Shown here in pieces: positions 1 through 8,612 of a stretch of DNA of 64,000 bases. The stretch is from NCBI GenBank assembly GCA_964557575.1, contig CAZLBC010000009.1:1-64000 (forward strand). Direction: 5' to 3'. This stretch comes from CAZLBC01 sp964557575 (GTDB lineage Bacteria; Planctomycetota; Phycisphaerae; SM23-33). The notes under the pieces are model-generated. The model was not told the origin of the DNA and ran no database searches. It saw only the letters and a program-made list of their open reading frames with translations. Made by a program: the position numbers and the translations under genes. Numbering within the stretch: the stretch's first letter is position 1; every line of letters starts with the position of its first letter.

Positions 1-1327
1 TGTCGATGACGTTCGTGGTCTCGAAAGGGTCCTTTTCCATGTCGAACAGGGAGAGGCCGATCTTCGCCCGCTTGTACTTCCCGGGCTTACCGTCTTTGCC
101 GGGCGTGACCAGGGTCCGGTAGCCGTGGGGCAGGTGGAGTTTCCACTTCCCGTCGCCGCTGTAGACGCCCTCGAATGACCGGCCGGTGGAGAACGGGTAG
201 TATTCGTGGGGATTCTCGGCGCCCTCCTTCCCGAAGACCAGGTCCCTGACGTCCGTGCCGTCGACGGGATTGTCGGGCAGGTCGGCGCCGGCGATCGCGG
301 CGAGCGTGGGGAGGATGTCGACGGTGCAGAGCATCCGGTCGGAGGCGGTCCCGGCCGCGATGTTGCCGGGGTACTTCATGATGCACGCGCTGCGGGTCCC
401 GCCGTCGAAACCGGTGGCCTTGGCCTCCCGGTAGGGGGTTGACCCCGCGTGGTTGCCGTAGGAGATCCAGGGGCCGTTGTCGGAGGTGAATATGACCATC
501 GTGTTGTCTTCCAGGCCGTTGTCCTTGAGGGCCTGGTTTATCTGCCCGATCGACCAGTCGATCTCCATGATCACGTCGCCGTAGAGTCCCGCGCCCGATT
601 TTCCCCTGAACTTGTCGCTGCAGAAGATCGGGACGTGGGGCATGGAGTGGGGGACGTAGAGGAAGAACGGCTCGTCCTTGTGCCGCACGATGAAATCAAC
701 GGCGTGCTCGGTGTACCGGGTGGTGAGCATGGCCTGGTGTTCGGCGGTGACCGGTTCGATCGTCACCTTCCCGTTTTCCCAGTACTGGAGGGGATGCTTG
801 CCCCAGAACTTCGGGTTGGTGGGGTGGTGCTTCCACATGTCGTTGGAATACATCAGGCCGCACGACTCGTCGAACCCGCGGGCCGGGGGGCGGGTTTCCG
901 GGCGGTCGCCGATGTGCCACTTGCCGAACGAGGCCGTGGTGTAGCCGCGTTTCTTGAGGACCTCGCCGATCGTCGCCCATTTCGGATCCAGGCCCTTCTG
1001 CCGGGGGGCGTGGGCGCCGAAGACCTTCGTCCGGCCGGGATAGCAGCCGGAGAGCAGGGCGGCCCGTGACGCCGAGCAGATCGCCTGGGGCACTTGGAGG
1101 TTGCGGAAACAGCAGCCCTCCTTCGCGAGCTGCTCGGCGTTCGGCGTCCGGTATTCGGTTTTGCCGAACGGCCGGAAATCGGCCCAGCCGGAGTCGTCGA
1201 GGAATATGATCACGAAGTTGGGGGGCTTCTTCTCGCCCGCGGCCGGGGCGGCATGAGCCATGCCGGCGCCGAAAAGGCCGGTGGCCGTTGTCTTGCAGAA
1301 TGCGCGGCGGGTCAGAGCGTTTTTCAT
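1..1327 (-). CDS. Secreted S1-family sulfatase (arylsulfatase A-like), C-terminus cut by window edge
   Basis: Predicted exported sulfatase that removes sulfate esters, most likely from polysaccharide. I read the minus strand by hand: the protein starts MKNALTRRAF and has a twin-arginine-like signal (RR at residues 7-8, then a short hydrophobic stretch ending near AHAAPA). The metal-binding FLDDSGWAD block is at about 42-50. The modification motif C-S-A-S-R is at 84-88, so Cys84 should become formylglycine. Downstream are the sulfatase blocks GKWHIG, PFFLYVPHSMPHVP and FTSDNGPW. About 442 residues are in the window; probably only a few tens are missing. It lies 55 bases downstream of the rhamnosidase gene on the same strand, probably in one operon. 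No anSME or genuine FGE maturase is seen in the window. Substrate specificity cannot be read from the sequence. Confidence 0.9.
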   Translation of the reverse strand, partial: MKNALTRRAFCKTTATGLFGAGMAHAAPAAGEKKPPNFVIIFLDDSGWADFRPFGKTEYRTPNAEQLAKEGCCFRNLQVPQAICSASRAALLSGCYPGRTKVFGAHAPRQKGLDPKWATIGEVLKKRGYTTASFGKWHIGDRPETRPPARGFDESCGLMYSNDMWKHHPTNPKFWGKHPLQYWENGKVTIEPVTAEHQAMLTTRYTEHAVDFIVRHKDEPFFLYVPHSMPHVPIFCSDKFRGKSGAGLYGDVIMEIDWSIGQINQALKDNGLEDNTMVIFTSDNGPWISYGNHAGSTPYREAKATGFDGGTRSACIMKYPGNIAAGTASDRMLCTVDILPTLAAIAGADLPDNPVDGTDVRDLVFGKEGAENPHEYYPFSTGRSFEGVYSGDGKWKLHLPHGYRTLVTPGKDGKPGKYKRAKIGLSLFDMEKDPFETTNVID

Positions 1328-1382
1328 GGTTGTGCTCCCGAAAGGTGTTTCAGTGGCGCTTGTGCCGAATGGTGAGATTACC

Positions 1383-4073
1383 TCATCCGCCGGTCCGTGT
1401 GAAGACGTGTTTTCCCGGACCGATGTCTTCGAGCACGAGGAAGTCGCCGTCGCGGGTTCCCTTCGCTGGGTTGCCGTCGACCGCGACCGCGGGGTTTTTC
1501 GCGCCGTCCAGGGGAACGTGGACATCGGCGGTCGTGTTCCCGGGGATGGTGACGGCGAGTTCCAGCGTGTTGTTATCCGTATCCTTCCGCTCGAACGCCA
1601 CGGTCACCGTCCCCCGTATGGTCGGCAGCTTGAGGCGGGCCTCCCGGAGGGTGCCCGGCTGCGGCCTGATCCGTATCCGCCGGAAGCCGGGTGCGGCGGG
1701 GGTCACGCCCATCAGGAGGCGGGGGATCGCGTTGGCGGGGACGCCGCCCCAGGCGTGGTTCCAGTCCTGGTTGCCCTTGAACCGGTTGCCCCAGGCCTCC
1801 ATCGTGATCGTCGAGCCTTCCCGGATCATGTTCCACCAGCTCCGCGCGTCCCGCGACCGCAGCAGGGAGAGGGCGTACTCGTCCGCCCCGGCCCGGTAGA
1901 GGGCCTCCATGAGGTACTGGGCGCCGTAGACGCTGCAGGCCATGCCCTTGGATGTGATGAATGCCAGGACCGATTCGACCCCGTCCGGCGGCACGATCCC
2001 GAAGGCCAGGGGGAACATGCTGGCGTGGAGGGAGGCGTGGTCGGTGCCGAGACCGTCGACGTAGCGGCCCCGCTTCTCGTCGAAGAGCCGGCGGTTGATC
2101 GTGTCGCGGACGCTCGCCGCCGCGGCGGCGAAGTCCGCGGCGTCGGTGTTTTTGTCCAGCGCGCGGGCGATCCGGGAGAAGAGGACCAGTGCCCGGTAGT
2201 GGAAGGCGTTGACCACGGTGTTCGTCTTCGCCATGACGTAACCGTCGCGTTCTGCTTTCGGCCAGTCGACGATGTCGCGGAGCTTGCCGATATGGATCGT
2301 CTTGCCGATCGCGGGGGTGAAGCGGCTGAGACTGATCAGGCCGTCGGGGCCGGCCAGGGCCCGGAGTGTCTTGGCCTTCAGGTCCGCGTAGCGGGCGGCC
2401 ATGGATTCCGGGTCGCCGGTGTGCATATAGTCCGCCCAGGCCATCAGGACCGAGTGCAGGGCCCACTCGGTCGGCCACGTGGGGTGGTCGATGAGATACT
2501 CGTGGGTGTAGCGGGCCAGGGTGAATTCCCGGTCCGTGCAGTAGTGGCAGAGCTGGTTGATGTAGGCGTCCGCCTCGTAGGGAATCCGCTCCCGGTCGCC
2601 GTCGACGTAGACCCCGCAGAAGCTGGTGGCCTTCATGCTGTACTTGCAGAGGTCCCAGACGGCGTTGAGCGTGGGATCGGAAGAATGAAACTCGGCCGCC
2701 TCGTCGTTGAAGGGGTAGTGGACCGCGACCTGCCTGACGGCGCCGGCGTCGATTGCGGCCGGGCAGTTGGTGATCTCGCAGTACCGGAAGGGCATCACCT
2801 CGCCGACGGCGGGGGGCATGCGTATCGCCCGCGAGCCGGTGTTCCGCCGGTCGGGCGCGATCGTGACCGTGTACGCGCCTTCCCCCTTGCCGATGTCCAG
2901 GTCCATCTTCCGGTAGCGCCGCGTGCCGCCGGGTGTGCGGTTGACCCGGTTTTTTCCCGGTACCTTCTCCTCGCCGAGGTGGACGCCGACCGTGCAGGCG
3001 GCGGGGGCGTCCAGCGTAAGCCTGATCGTGCCGAATGCCGCACGGCCGAAATCGACGTAGTAGTGATCTTCCGCGATACGGATGACCTTCTGCGGCCGGA
3101 CGAGCGTCTTGACCGGCAGGTACCGGTTCGGCGGCGCGGCCGGGGCCTTCCCGGCGGTCCGGGGCCGCGGGATCGTCGCCGTCGTCTTCCAGGGAGCGGT
3201 GCCGTATGCCCCGCGATCGGCCGGCTTCTTCCACGACCCGTCGTCGAAGTCGGCCTTCAGCCATCCCGCGGGCGCTTCCCGGCTCGTTTTCCACGTTGTG
3301 TCGACGGGGACCGAGACGGTCGTCCCGGACTGCATCTCGATCGCGATGGTGCCGGTGAAACCGGCGGCGTCGCCGGTGTTGACGGCGGCCACGGCGACGG
3401 CATTATGTGTTCCGGGTTTGAGGGCGGCGGCGATATCCACGTCCCGGAATCGTTTCCACGCGTTGTGTTCGGTGGTGGCGGCGCGTTTCTCCCCGTTGAC
3501 GTACAGGGTGAAGTTGTCGTCGACCGTGACCAGAAACCGGGCGCGGGCTATCTTCCCGGCGGGGACCGCGACCGTCCGGCGGAAGTACCGCGTTCCCTTC
3601 GCCGGCTTTTCGGGATACCAGATCCAGCGGCTGTCGCCGAGGGGGGACGGGGTTTCGGCGCGGCCGGCGGCCGGTGCCATCGTGAATTGCTGCGGCCGCG
3701 ACCAGGGGCCGAACGCGCCGTTGCCGACGCGGGTCTGTACGCGCCACCAGTACGTTTTTCCCGGCTCAAGGGGCTTCCCGGCGTACTCGACACAGACGGA
3801 CCGCGAGGACGCGACGGCTCCGCTGTCCCACCGGTCTCCCGCGGGCGCACGTATTGTTTTCTCGTCGGCGGCCACGAGTATTCGCCGGGCGGTCTGCGTG
3901 GCGCCGGGCTGCGCCGGATTGACGATCCAACTGAAGTCGGGCCTGGAGTCGGTGATCGTCGTGCGTTCGGGGTGGGCGAGGAGTTCGCACATCAGCCCGG
4001 TGGGGGCGGCGTCTTCGGCCGGGACGGCCGCGTGCAGGAAGAGCAAAACGGGAATCGCTGCGCGGTATGTCAT
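1383..4073 (-). CDS. Secreted alpha-L-rhamnosidase, GH78 family
   Basis: Predicted extracytoplasmic glycoside hydrolase releasing alpha-linked L-rhamnose. The frame could open at 4130, but the ATG at 4073 is preferred: AGAGGA sits about 9 bases upstream and the protein then begins with a signal peptide (MTYRAAIPVLLFLHAAVPAE). Length 896 residues, normal for GH78. The N-terminal GH78 block (GLMCELLAHPE, then a fibronectin-like domain with YWWRVQT) is followed by a beta-sandwich (VTVDDNFTLYVNGE) and the (alpha/alpha)6 catalytic domain with YVDGDRERIPYEAD, the region carrying the general acid. The C-terminal beta-domain has PGFRRIRIRPQPG. The neighbouring sulfatase on the same strand suggests a sulfated, rhamnose-containing glycan as target. 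A good promoter lies at 4157-4185. Confidence 0.9.
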   Translation of the reverse strand: MTYRAAIPVLLFLHAAVPAEDAAPTGLMCELLAHPERTTITDSRPDFSWIVNPAQPGATQTARRILVAADEKTIRAPAGDRWDSGAVASSRSVCVEYAGKPLEPGKTYWWRVQTRVGNGAFGPWSRPQQFTMAPAAGRAETPSPLGDSRWIWYPEKPAKGTRYFRRTVAVPAGKIARARFLVTVDDNFTLYVNGEKRAATTEHNAWKRFRDVDIAAALKPGTHNAVAVAAVNTGDAAGFTGTIAIEMQSGTTVSVPVDTTWKTSREAPAGWLKADFDDGSWKKPADRGAYGTAPWKTTATIPRPRTAGKAPAAPPNRYLPVKTLVRPQKVIRIAEDHYYVDFGRAAFGTIRLTLDAPAACTVGVHLGEEKVPGKNRVNRTPGGTRRYRKMDLDIGKGEGAYTVTIAPDRRNTGSRAIRMPPAVGEVMPFRYCEITNCPAAIDAGAVRQVAVHYPFNDEAAEFHSSDPTLNAVWDLCKYSMKATSFCGVYVDGDRERIPYEADAYINQLCHYCTDREFTLARYTHEYLIDHPTWPTEWALHSVLMAWADYMHTGDPESMAARYADLKAKTLRALAGPDGLISLSRFTPAIGKTIHIGKLRDIVDWPKAERDGYVMAKTNTVVNAFHYRALVLFSRIARALDKNTDAADFAAAAASVRDTINRRLFDEKRGRYVDGLGTDHASLHASMFPLAFGIVPPDGVESVLAFITSKGMACSVYGAQYLMEALYRAGADEYALSLLRSRDARSWWNMIREGSTITMEAWGNRFKGNQDWNHAWGGVPANAIPRLLMGVTPAAPGFRRIRIRPQPGTLREARLKLPTIRGTVTVAFERKDTDNNTLELAVTIPGNTTADVHVPLDGAKNPAVAVDGNPAKGTRDGDFLVLEDIGPGKHVFTRTGG

Positions 4074-4155
4074 TCGTTCGGTCCTCTTTGCAGGTGGCGA
4101 TTTTTCGCTTTTCGCCGGCGGCAACGGCACATCGCGGGTTTAAAAAGCATTCGTT

Positions 4156-4167
4156 CAGTATATACTG
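4156..4167. repeat. Perfect 12-base palindrome overlapping divergent -10 regions
   Basis: CAGTATATACTG is its own reverse complement. It contains TATACT on both strands, so it covers the -10 box of the minus-strand promoter and a weaker plus-strand promoter (TTTAAA at 4139-4144, 16-base spacer) for the HAD gene. It could be an operator, or simply two overlapping -10 boxes. Confidence 0.4.
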
Positions 4168-4185
4168 ATGATCCCTTGATGACAA
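4157..4185 (-). promoter_or_regulatory. Candidate sigma-70 promoter for the rhamnosidase-sulfatase operon
   Basis: On the minus strand TTGTCA (4185-4180) and TATACT (4162-4157) are separated by exactly 17 bases. Both boxes match the consensus in five of six positions. Transcription would start near 4150 and leave a leader of about 77 bases before the ATG at 4073. Found by eye only. Confidence 0.55.
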
Positions 4186-4198
4186 ACAGGAGTCTCTG

Positions 4199-4870
4199 GT
4201 GGACGAGTACGCGGTGATATTCGACATGGACGGGGTGCTGATCGACAGCTACCGGGCGCACTACGAGTCGTGGCGCGTCACGGCGGCGTCGCGGGATATC
4301 GACATGACCCCGGAGATCTTCGCGGAGACTTTCGGGCAGATCAACATCGACATCATTCCGCGGCTGATGCCCGGGGCAACCGAAGACGATATCGAGCAGT
4401 GGTCCGCGGAAAAGGAGGCGGCGTACCGCGATATCATTGCGCATGATTTTCCCGCGATGCCCGGAGCGTGCGCGCTGGTCTCGGCACTCCGCGCCGACGG
4501 GGCGCGGCTGGCGGTCGGATCGTCGGGGCCGCGGGAGAACGTCGAATGCGTCCTGGCCGCCCTGCCGTGCGGCGACTGCTTCGCGGTGTCGGTCTGCCGG
4601 CCGGACGTGGAGAAGGGCAAGCCCGATCCGGAGGTGTTCCTGGCGGCGGCGGAACGGCTGGAAGTGCCGCCGGCGCGCTGCGCGGTGATCGAGGATGCCG
4701 TGGTCGGGCTGGATGCGGCCCGCGCGGCCGGGATGGCCGCGATCGGGATCACCGGGACGGAGGAGCGGGAGCGGCTGCTGGGCCGGGCCCACCACGTGAT
4801 AGAATCTTTTACGGAGATAGACCCGGCGGGCGTGAAGGATATCATCGAGCGCGCGGGCGGGACGGTATAA
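4199..4870 (+). CDS. HAD-superfamily phosphatase / beta-phosphoglucomutase-like
   Basis: Cytoplasmic HAD hydrolase of 223 residues. Motif I is DMDGVLID (Asp9 nucleophile, Asp11 acid/base), with an alpha-helical cap after it. Motif II is the SSG in AVGSSGPRENV, motif III is K in EKGKPDPEVFL, and motif IV is VIEDAVVGLDAA. This pattern is typical of the beta-phosphoglucomutase/phosphatase subgroup; substrate unknown. The start is GTG at 4199, supported by AGGAG about 7 bases upstream (4187-4191). It is divergent from the rhamnosidase gene and 33 bases from the next gene on its own strand, so co-transcription with that gene is likely. Confidence 0.85.
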   Translation: MDEYAVIFDMDGVLIDSYRAHYESWRVTAASRDIDMTPEIFAETFGQINIDIIPRLMPGATEDDIEQWSAEKEAAYRDIIAHDFPAMPGACALVSALRADGARLAVGSSGPRENVECVLAALPCGDCFAVSVCRPDVEKGKPDPEVFLAAAERLEVPPARCAVIEDAVVGLDAARAAGMAAIGITGTEERERLLGRAHHVIESFTEIDPAGVKDIIERAGGTV

Positions 4871-4903
4871 CCGGCACCACGACGAACCAAAAAGGTTTTT
4901 GCC

Positions 4904-5668
4904 ATGACAGATGCGAGCGACGGACCGAACATCGTGACGCTGGGCGAGGGCCTCGTCGTCAGGCAGGCCGTGGACAATATCGCCTGGATAGACCAGGGCG
5001 GGGCGGGGGTGATCATAGACGCGCTGGAACACGCGCATCTCGAGGGAGAGGTCGTGGCGGCAGTTTCCGCGACGCTCGGCGACACGCCGGTCGGGTGGGT
5101 GCTCAACACGCACACGCACTATGATCATACCGCGCTCAACGACGCGTTCAGGCGACGGTGGGGTGCCGCGGTAATCAACCGCGGGAACGCGGATTTTGAC
5201 GAACACGGGCAGATGCGGCTCGCCGGCGACCGCCGCTGCCTCGTGATGAAACCGATCGACAGCGGCCACAGCGCCGACGACTGTATCGTCTGGCTGCCCG
5301 ACGACGGCGTGCTGTTTACCGGCGACGTCTTCGGCTGGGGCATGATCCCGCTCGTCGGCCGTCTTGACAATGAGGCGGAGGCGATCCTTCTGGCCGCGTA
5401 CGAGCAGATGATTTCCCATGGGGCGGAGACGGTCGTTCCCGGTCACGGGCCGCTGTGTACGACGGCCGAGTTGCGGCGGTGGACCGAGTACTACCCGTGG
5501 CTCCGCGAGGAGGTCCGCGCCCGTGTCGCGGCGGGGGAGGACGACAAAGATATCATCGGCGCGGTTCGGGTGCCGGACGACATGACGGGGTGGTGGCGGC
5601 TGGCGGAATGGAAACACGGCCGCAACGTTGAACTCGTGACCAGAGCGATCAGGCGGGGGGCGCTGTGA
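4904..5668 (+). CDS. Metallo-beta-lactamase-fold hydrolase
   Basis: 254-residue MBL-fold metal hydrolase with the full set of metal ligands visible: His70, His72, Asp74 and His75 in HTHYDH, His122 in SGHSADD, Asp141 in FTGDVFGWG and His181 in VPGHGPL. A binuclear zinc or iron site is therefore expected. There is no signal peptide, so it is cytoplasmic. The family includes glyoxalase II-like thioesterases, lactonases and others, and nothing here fixes the substrate. It follows the HAD gene by 33 bases. A weak AAAGG sequence precedes the ATG. Confidence 0.85.
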   Translation: MTDASDGPNIVTLGEGLVVRQAVDNIAWIDQGGAGVIIDALEHAHLEGEVVAAVSATLGDTPVGWVLNTHTHYDHTALNDAFRRRWGAAVINRGNADFDEHGQMRLAGDRRCLVMKPIDSGHSADDCIVWLPDDGVLFTGDVFGWGMIPLVGRLDNEAEAILLAAYEQMISHGAETVVPGHGPLCTTAELRRWTEYYPWLREEVRARVAAGEDDKDIIGAVRVPDDMTGWWRLAEWKHGRNVELVTRAIRRGAL

Positions 5669-5778
5669 GGATGTCGAGGGGCTTTTTGACGAATCGGCGA
5701 AAACGGCATCTCATTTTTCATCCGCATGACGTATGATCGTCGTCGGACAGTTATATACCGCCTTGTGGAAATACTGCC

Positions 5779-6852
5779 ATGTATTACGATGAGCCGGCAT
5801 TTGCGCCGATCAGGGACCTTCTCGCCGATCCGGCCGTCACCGAGATCATGATTATCGGTGTCGACAAGCTCTACGCGGAAAAGGGCGGTCGCATGCTCGA
5901 TGTTCCCCGTCGCTTCAAGGACGACCGGCAGTTGAACTTCCTGGTCAACCGGATGCTCGAGCCCACGCGGCGAGCGGTATCGACGGCGCACCCGTTCGTC
6001 GACTTCCGGCTTCCCGACGGCAGCCGGGTGAATATCACGATCCCGCCCATATCGCTGGTGGGAACACTGGTCACCATTCGTAAATTCACCCGTTCGCTGA
6101 GCACCCTCGACGACCTGGTCGCGGCCGGAACGATTTCGAAAAAAATGGCGTCGCTGCTCGTTGCGGGGGTCAAGGGGCGGCTGAATATTATATTTTCCGG
6201 GGCCACGGGCAGCGGGAAGACGACGACACTCGGCATCCTGAGCCATTTCATCTCTCCGGATGAACGAATTATCACCATTGAAGATACCGCCGAACTGCAG
6301 CTCCAGCAGCAGCACGTCGTCGCGATGGAGACCCGGCGGGCCAACGTCGAGGGGCGGGGCGAAGTCCAGGTGGCGGACCTGCTGAGGAACAGCCTGCGCA
6401 TGCGACCGACGAGAATCATCGTCGGCGAGGTCCGCGGCCCGGAGGCCTTCGACATGCTCCAGGCCATTCTCAGCGGACACCAGGGATGCATGGCGGTCCT
6501 GCACGCCAGCAACCCCGTCGACGCCGCCTCGCGCCTCGAGATGATGTCGATGTCGGGCCGGCCGCAACTCCCGGTATGGGTGATACGCAAGCAGATAGCC
6601 GCCGCCGTCGATCTGATCGTGCAGCACGAGATCCGTCCCTGCGGGGGAAGAAAAATAACCGTTATCTCGGAAGTGTCGGGAGTCGATACGGAGGGTGACG
6701 TGAAGATCAAAGACCTCTTTGTATATCGCAGGGAGGGAACCGGCACAGACGGCAGGGAAGTCGGTTCATGGACACCCACGGGGGAAAAACCGGGTTTTCT
6801 GGAGAAATGCGCGCGTATGGGTGTCGCCCTGCCCGATGATATTTTCACCTAA
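5779..6852 (+). CDS. CpaF/TadA-type secretion or pilus ATPase, stand-alone
   Basis: 357-residue hexameric secretion ATPase of the type II/IV (VirB11-CpaF) superfamily, which powers pilus assembly or export. The Walker A motif GATGSGKT is at 141-148, the Asp box around IEDTAEL at 168-174, a Walker B-like IIVGEVRG at 213-220, and the His box near 242 (LHAS). The N-terminal part is short compared with typical CpaF proteins (over 400 residues) and lacks the long leading extension. None of the partners (CpaB, secretin, TadB/C, Flp pilin) is adjacent; neighbours are an MBL hydrolase and recA. It may serve a system encoded elsewhere, or be an orphan PilT/CpaF-like ATPase. Confidence 0.85.
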   Translation: MYYDEPAFAPIRDLLADPAVTEIMIIGVDKLYAEKGGRMLDVPRRFKDDRQLNFLVNRMLEPTRRAVSTAHPFVDFRLPDGSRVNITIPPISLVGTLVTIRKFTRSLSTLDDLVAAGTISKKMASLLVAGVKGRLNIIFSGATGSGKTTTLGILSHFISPDERIITIEDTAELQLQQQHVVAMETRRANVEGRGEVQVADLLRNSLRMRPTRIIVGEVRGPEAFDMLQAILSGHQGCMAVLHASNPVDAASRLEMMSMSGRPQLPVWVIRKQIAAAVDLIVQHEIRPCGGRKITVISEVSGVDTEGDVKIKDLFVYRREGTGTDGREVGSWTPTGEKPGFLEKCARMGVALPDDIFT

Positions 6853-6954
6853 CCCGTTGAATCAATCACCGGAAAGGGATACAAGGGGCACCGGACGGAA
6901 CCGCCACAGATGGTAGTCTTTAAAAAAAAGTTTGGCAGATGTTAGGTTTCAGGG

Positions 6955-6983
6955 TTGTATCATGTTGCCGGCCGGATTATAGT
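6955..6983 (+). promoter_or_regulatory. Candidate sigma-70 promoter of recA
   Basis: TTGTAT (6955-6960) and TATAGT (6978-6983) are separated by 17 bases; transcription would start near 6990, about 33 bases before the GTG start of recA. No recognisable LexA box of the E. coli (CTG-N10-CAG) or Bacillus (GAAC-N4-GTTC) type was seen beside it. Confidence 0.5.
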
Positions 6984-7022
6984 TTCACGAGACGGAATTA
7001 ACATTTGAACAGGAGATCGATC

Positions 7023-7912
7023 GTGGCAAAGAGCAGCGCTACCGGGACCGAAAAGAAAAAAAGCGGGAACAAGGACGAGTTGCAGAAGAAAAGAGAGGCG
7101 GCGCTTGAGGCCGCCGTCAAGCAGATAGAAAAGAATTTCGGCACCGGCAGCATCATGCGACTGTCGCAGGATAAGATTGCCGAGGTTTCCGGTATATCCA
7201 CCGGTGCGCTGAGCCTGGATCTCGCCCTCGGGGGCAGGGGGCTGCCGCGGGGACGTGTTGTGGAGCTTTTCGGGCCGGAAGGCTCGGGTAAAACCACGCT
7301 GGCCCTGCATACCATCGCCGGCGCCCAGAAAGAAGGGGGGGTCGCGGCGTTTATCGATGCTGAACACGCAATGGATCCCGCCTGGGCCAGAAAACTGGGC
7401 GTTGATCTCGAGTCCCTGCTCGTCAGTCAACCCGATTTCGGGGAACAGGCCCTTGAGATCTGCGAAATGCTGGTGCGCTCGAATTCGGTGGACATCATCG
7501 CTCTCGATTCGGTGGCGGCCCTCATTCCCAAGGCGGAAATAGAGGGGGATATGGGGGATTCCCACGTCGGGCTCCAGGCCCGGCTGATGAGCCAGGCGAT
7601 GCGAAAACTCGCCGGGGCGATTTCCAAGAGCAAAACGCTGGTGGTTTTCATCAACCAGATCCGCATGAAAATAGGAGTGATGTTCGGGAATCCTGAAACG
7701 ACCACGGGCGGCAACGCCCTGAAGTTCTACAGCTCCGTTCGTCTGGATGTCAGGAGGATTTCGGCGATCAAGAGCGGAGACGAATCGATCGGGAACCGCG
7801 TGCGGGTGAGGATCGTCAAGAACAAGGTGGCCCCTCCCTTCCGCAAGACCGAACTCGACATGATGTTCGACGGGGGTATCAGCTACGAGGGCGATTTGCT
7901 TGATCTTGCCGT
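7023..7912 (+). CDS. recA: Recombinase RecA, 3' end lost in assembly gap
   Basis: RecA recombinase: forms ATP-dependent filaments on single-stranded DNA for homologous repair and promotes LexA-type autocleavage. The GTG at 7023 is chosen because AGGAGA (7010-7015) lies 7 bases upstream; an in-frame TTG at 7005 overlaps that sequence and is unlikely. Walker A GPEGSGKT is at 84-91, Walker B is in VDIIALDSVAAL, and the DNA-binding loops are around GDMGDSHVGLQARLMSQAMRK and INQIRMKIGVMFGNPETTTGGNALKF. Only about 297 residues are present; roughly 40-60 C-terminal residues are missing because the sequence enters 100 Ns. The N-terminus has a short lysine-rich extension (EKKKSGNKDELQKK). Confidence 0.97.
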
Positions 7913-8012
7913 NNNNNNNNNNNNNNNNNNNNNNNNNNNNNNNNNNNNNNNNNNNNNNNNNNNNNNNNNNNNNNNNNNNNNNNNNNNNNNNNNNNNNNNN
8001 NNNNNNNNNNNN
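7913..8012. other. Assembly gap (100 Ns)
   Basis: Exactly 100 consecutive N bases, the conventional placeholder for a gap of unknown length between contigs. The frame happens to stay open across it, so an automatic caller can fuse recA to bioB into one false 532-residue protein. The true distance between recA and bioB, and whether they are neighbours at all, is unknown. Confidence 0.98.
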
Positions 8013-8603
8013 GCACTGCATCGCTGTCGCATAATGGGCATCGGCAACATCGGCGCATCCCTGGGAATACTCGGTTTCGCGGAACTTGCCGAGATGAAGG
8101 CCGCCGGGTTGCGGCATTACAATCATAACCTTGAAACAGCCGAGCGGTTCTATCCGACTATATGCTCGACCCACACCTGGCGCCGGCGCCGGGAAACGGT
8201 GGTCGCCGCGCTCCGGGCCGGACTCGATGTCTGCGCGGGAGGTATTTTCGGTCTCGGTGAGACCTGGGAGGATCGGCTTTCGCTGGCCCTGTCGCTCAGG
8301 GAAATCGGCGTGCAAAACGTGCCGCTCAATTTCCTTTCGCCGATAGCGGGCACCCCGCTCGGCGACCGGCCGGTCATGAATCCCGAGGAGGCGCTGCGGA
8401 TAGTGTCGGTCTTCCGCTTCATGCTGCCTTCGGCGGTCCTGCGGATATGCGGGGGACGTCCAATGGCATTCGGCACGCGGGGCAGCGATATCTTCGCCGC
8501 GGGCGGATCCGGAATACTGACCGGTGATTACCTGACCACCAGCGGATATTCCTATCGGAGCGACCGGGAGATGATCGGCCGTCTGGGCCTTGAAACAGGC
8601 TGA
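8013..8603 (+). CDS. bioB: Biotin synthase BioB, N-terminal part missing (assembly gap)
   Basis: C-terminal 196 residues of biotin synthase, the radical-SAM enzyme that inserts sulfur into dethiobiotin. Family hallmarks are GLRHYNHNLETA, YPTICSTHTW, GLDVCAGGIFGLGETWEDR, VPLNFLSPIAGTPL and RICGGRPM, followed by GILTGDYLTTSGYSYRSDREMI. The N-terminal part with the CxxxCxxC [4Fe-4S]-SAM motif lies in or beyond the 100-N gap. The TGA at 8601-8603 ends the gene, which converges on the lipoprotein gene at 8613. No other biotin gene is in the window. Confidence 0.93.
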   Translation, partial: ALHRCRIMGIGNIGASLGILGFAELAEMKAAGLRHYNHNLETAERFYPTICSTHTWRRRRETVVAALRAGLDVCAGGIFGLGETWEDRLSLALSLREIGVQNVPLNFLSPIAGTPLGDRPVMNPEEALRIVSVFRFMLPSAVLRICGGRPMAFGTRGSDIFAAGGSGILTGDYLTTSGYSYRSDREMIGRLGLETG

Positions 8604-8612
8604 CGGCGGACG

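Noticed and set aside
1260..4217. Long plus-strand open frame of 985 codons opposite the rhamnosidase and sulfatase
   Set aside because: Antisense shadow in GC-rich DNA; its translation is low-complexity Arg/Gly/Pro/Val-rich and has no recognisable domain, while the minus strand encodes clear GH78 and sulfatase motifs.
7005..8603. Single 532-codon gene combining RecA and a radical-SAM C-terminus
   Set aside because: Artefact of 100 Ns that keep the frame; the two halves belong to recA and bioB.
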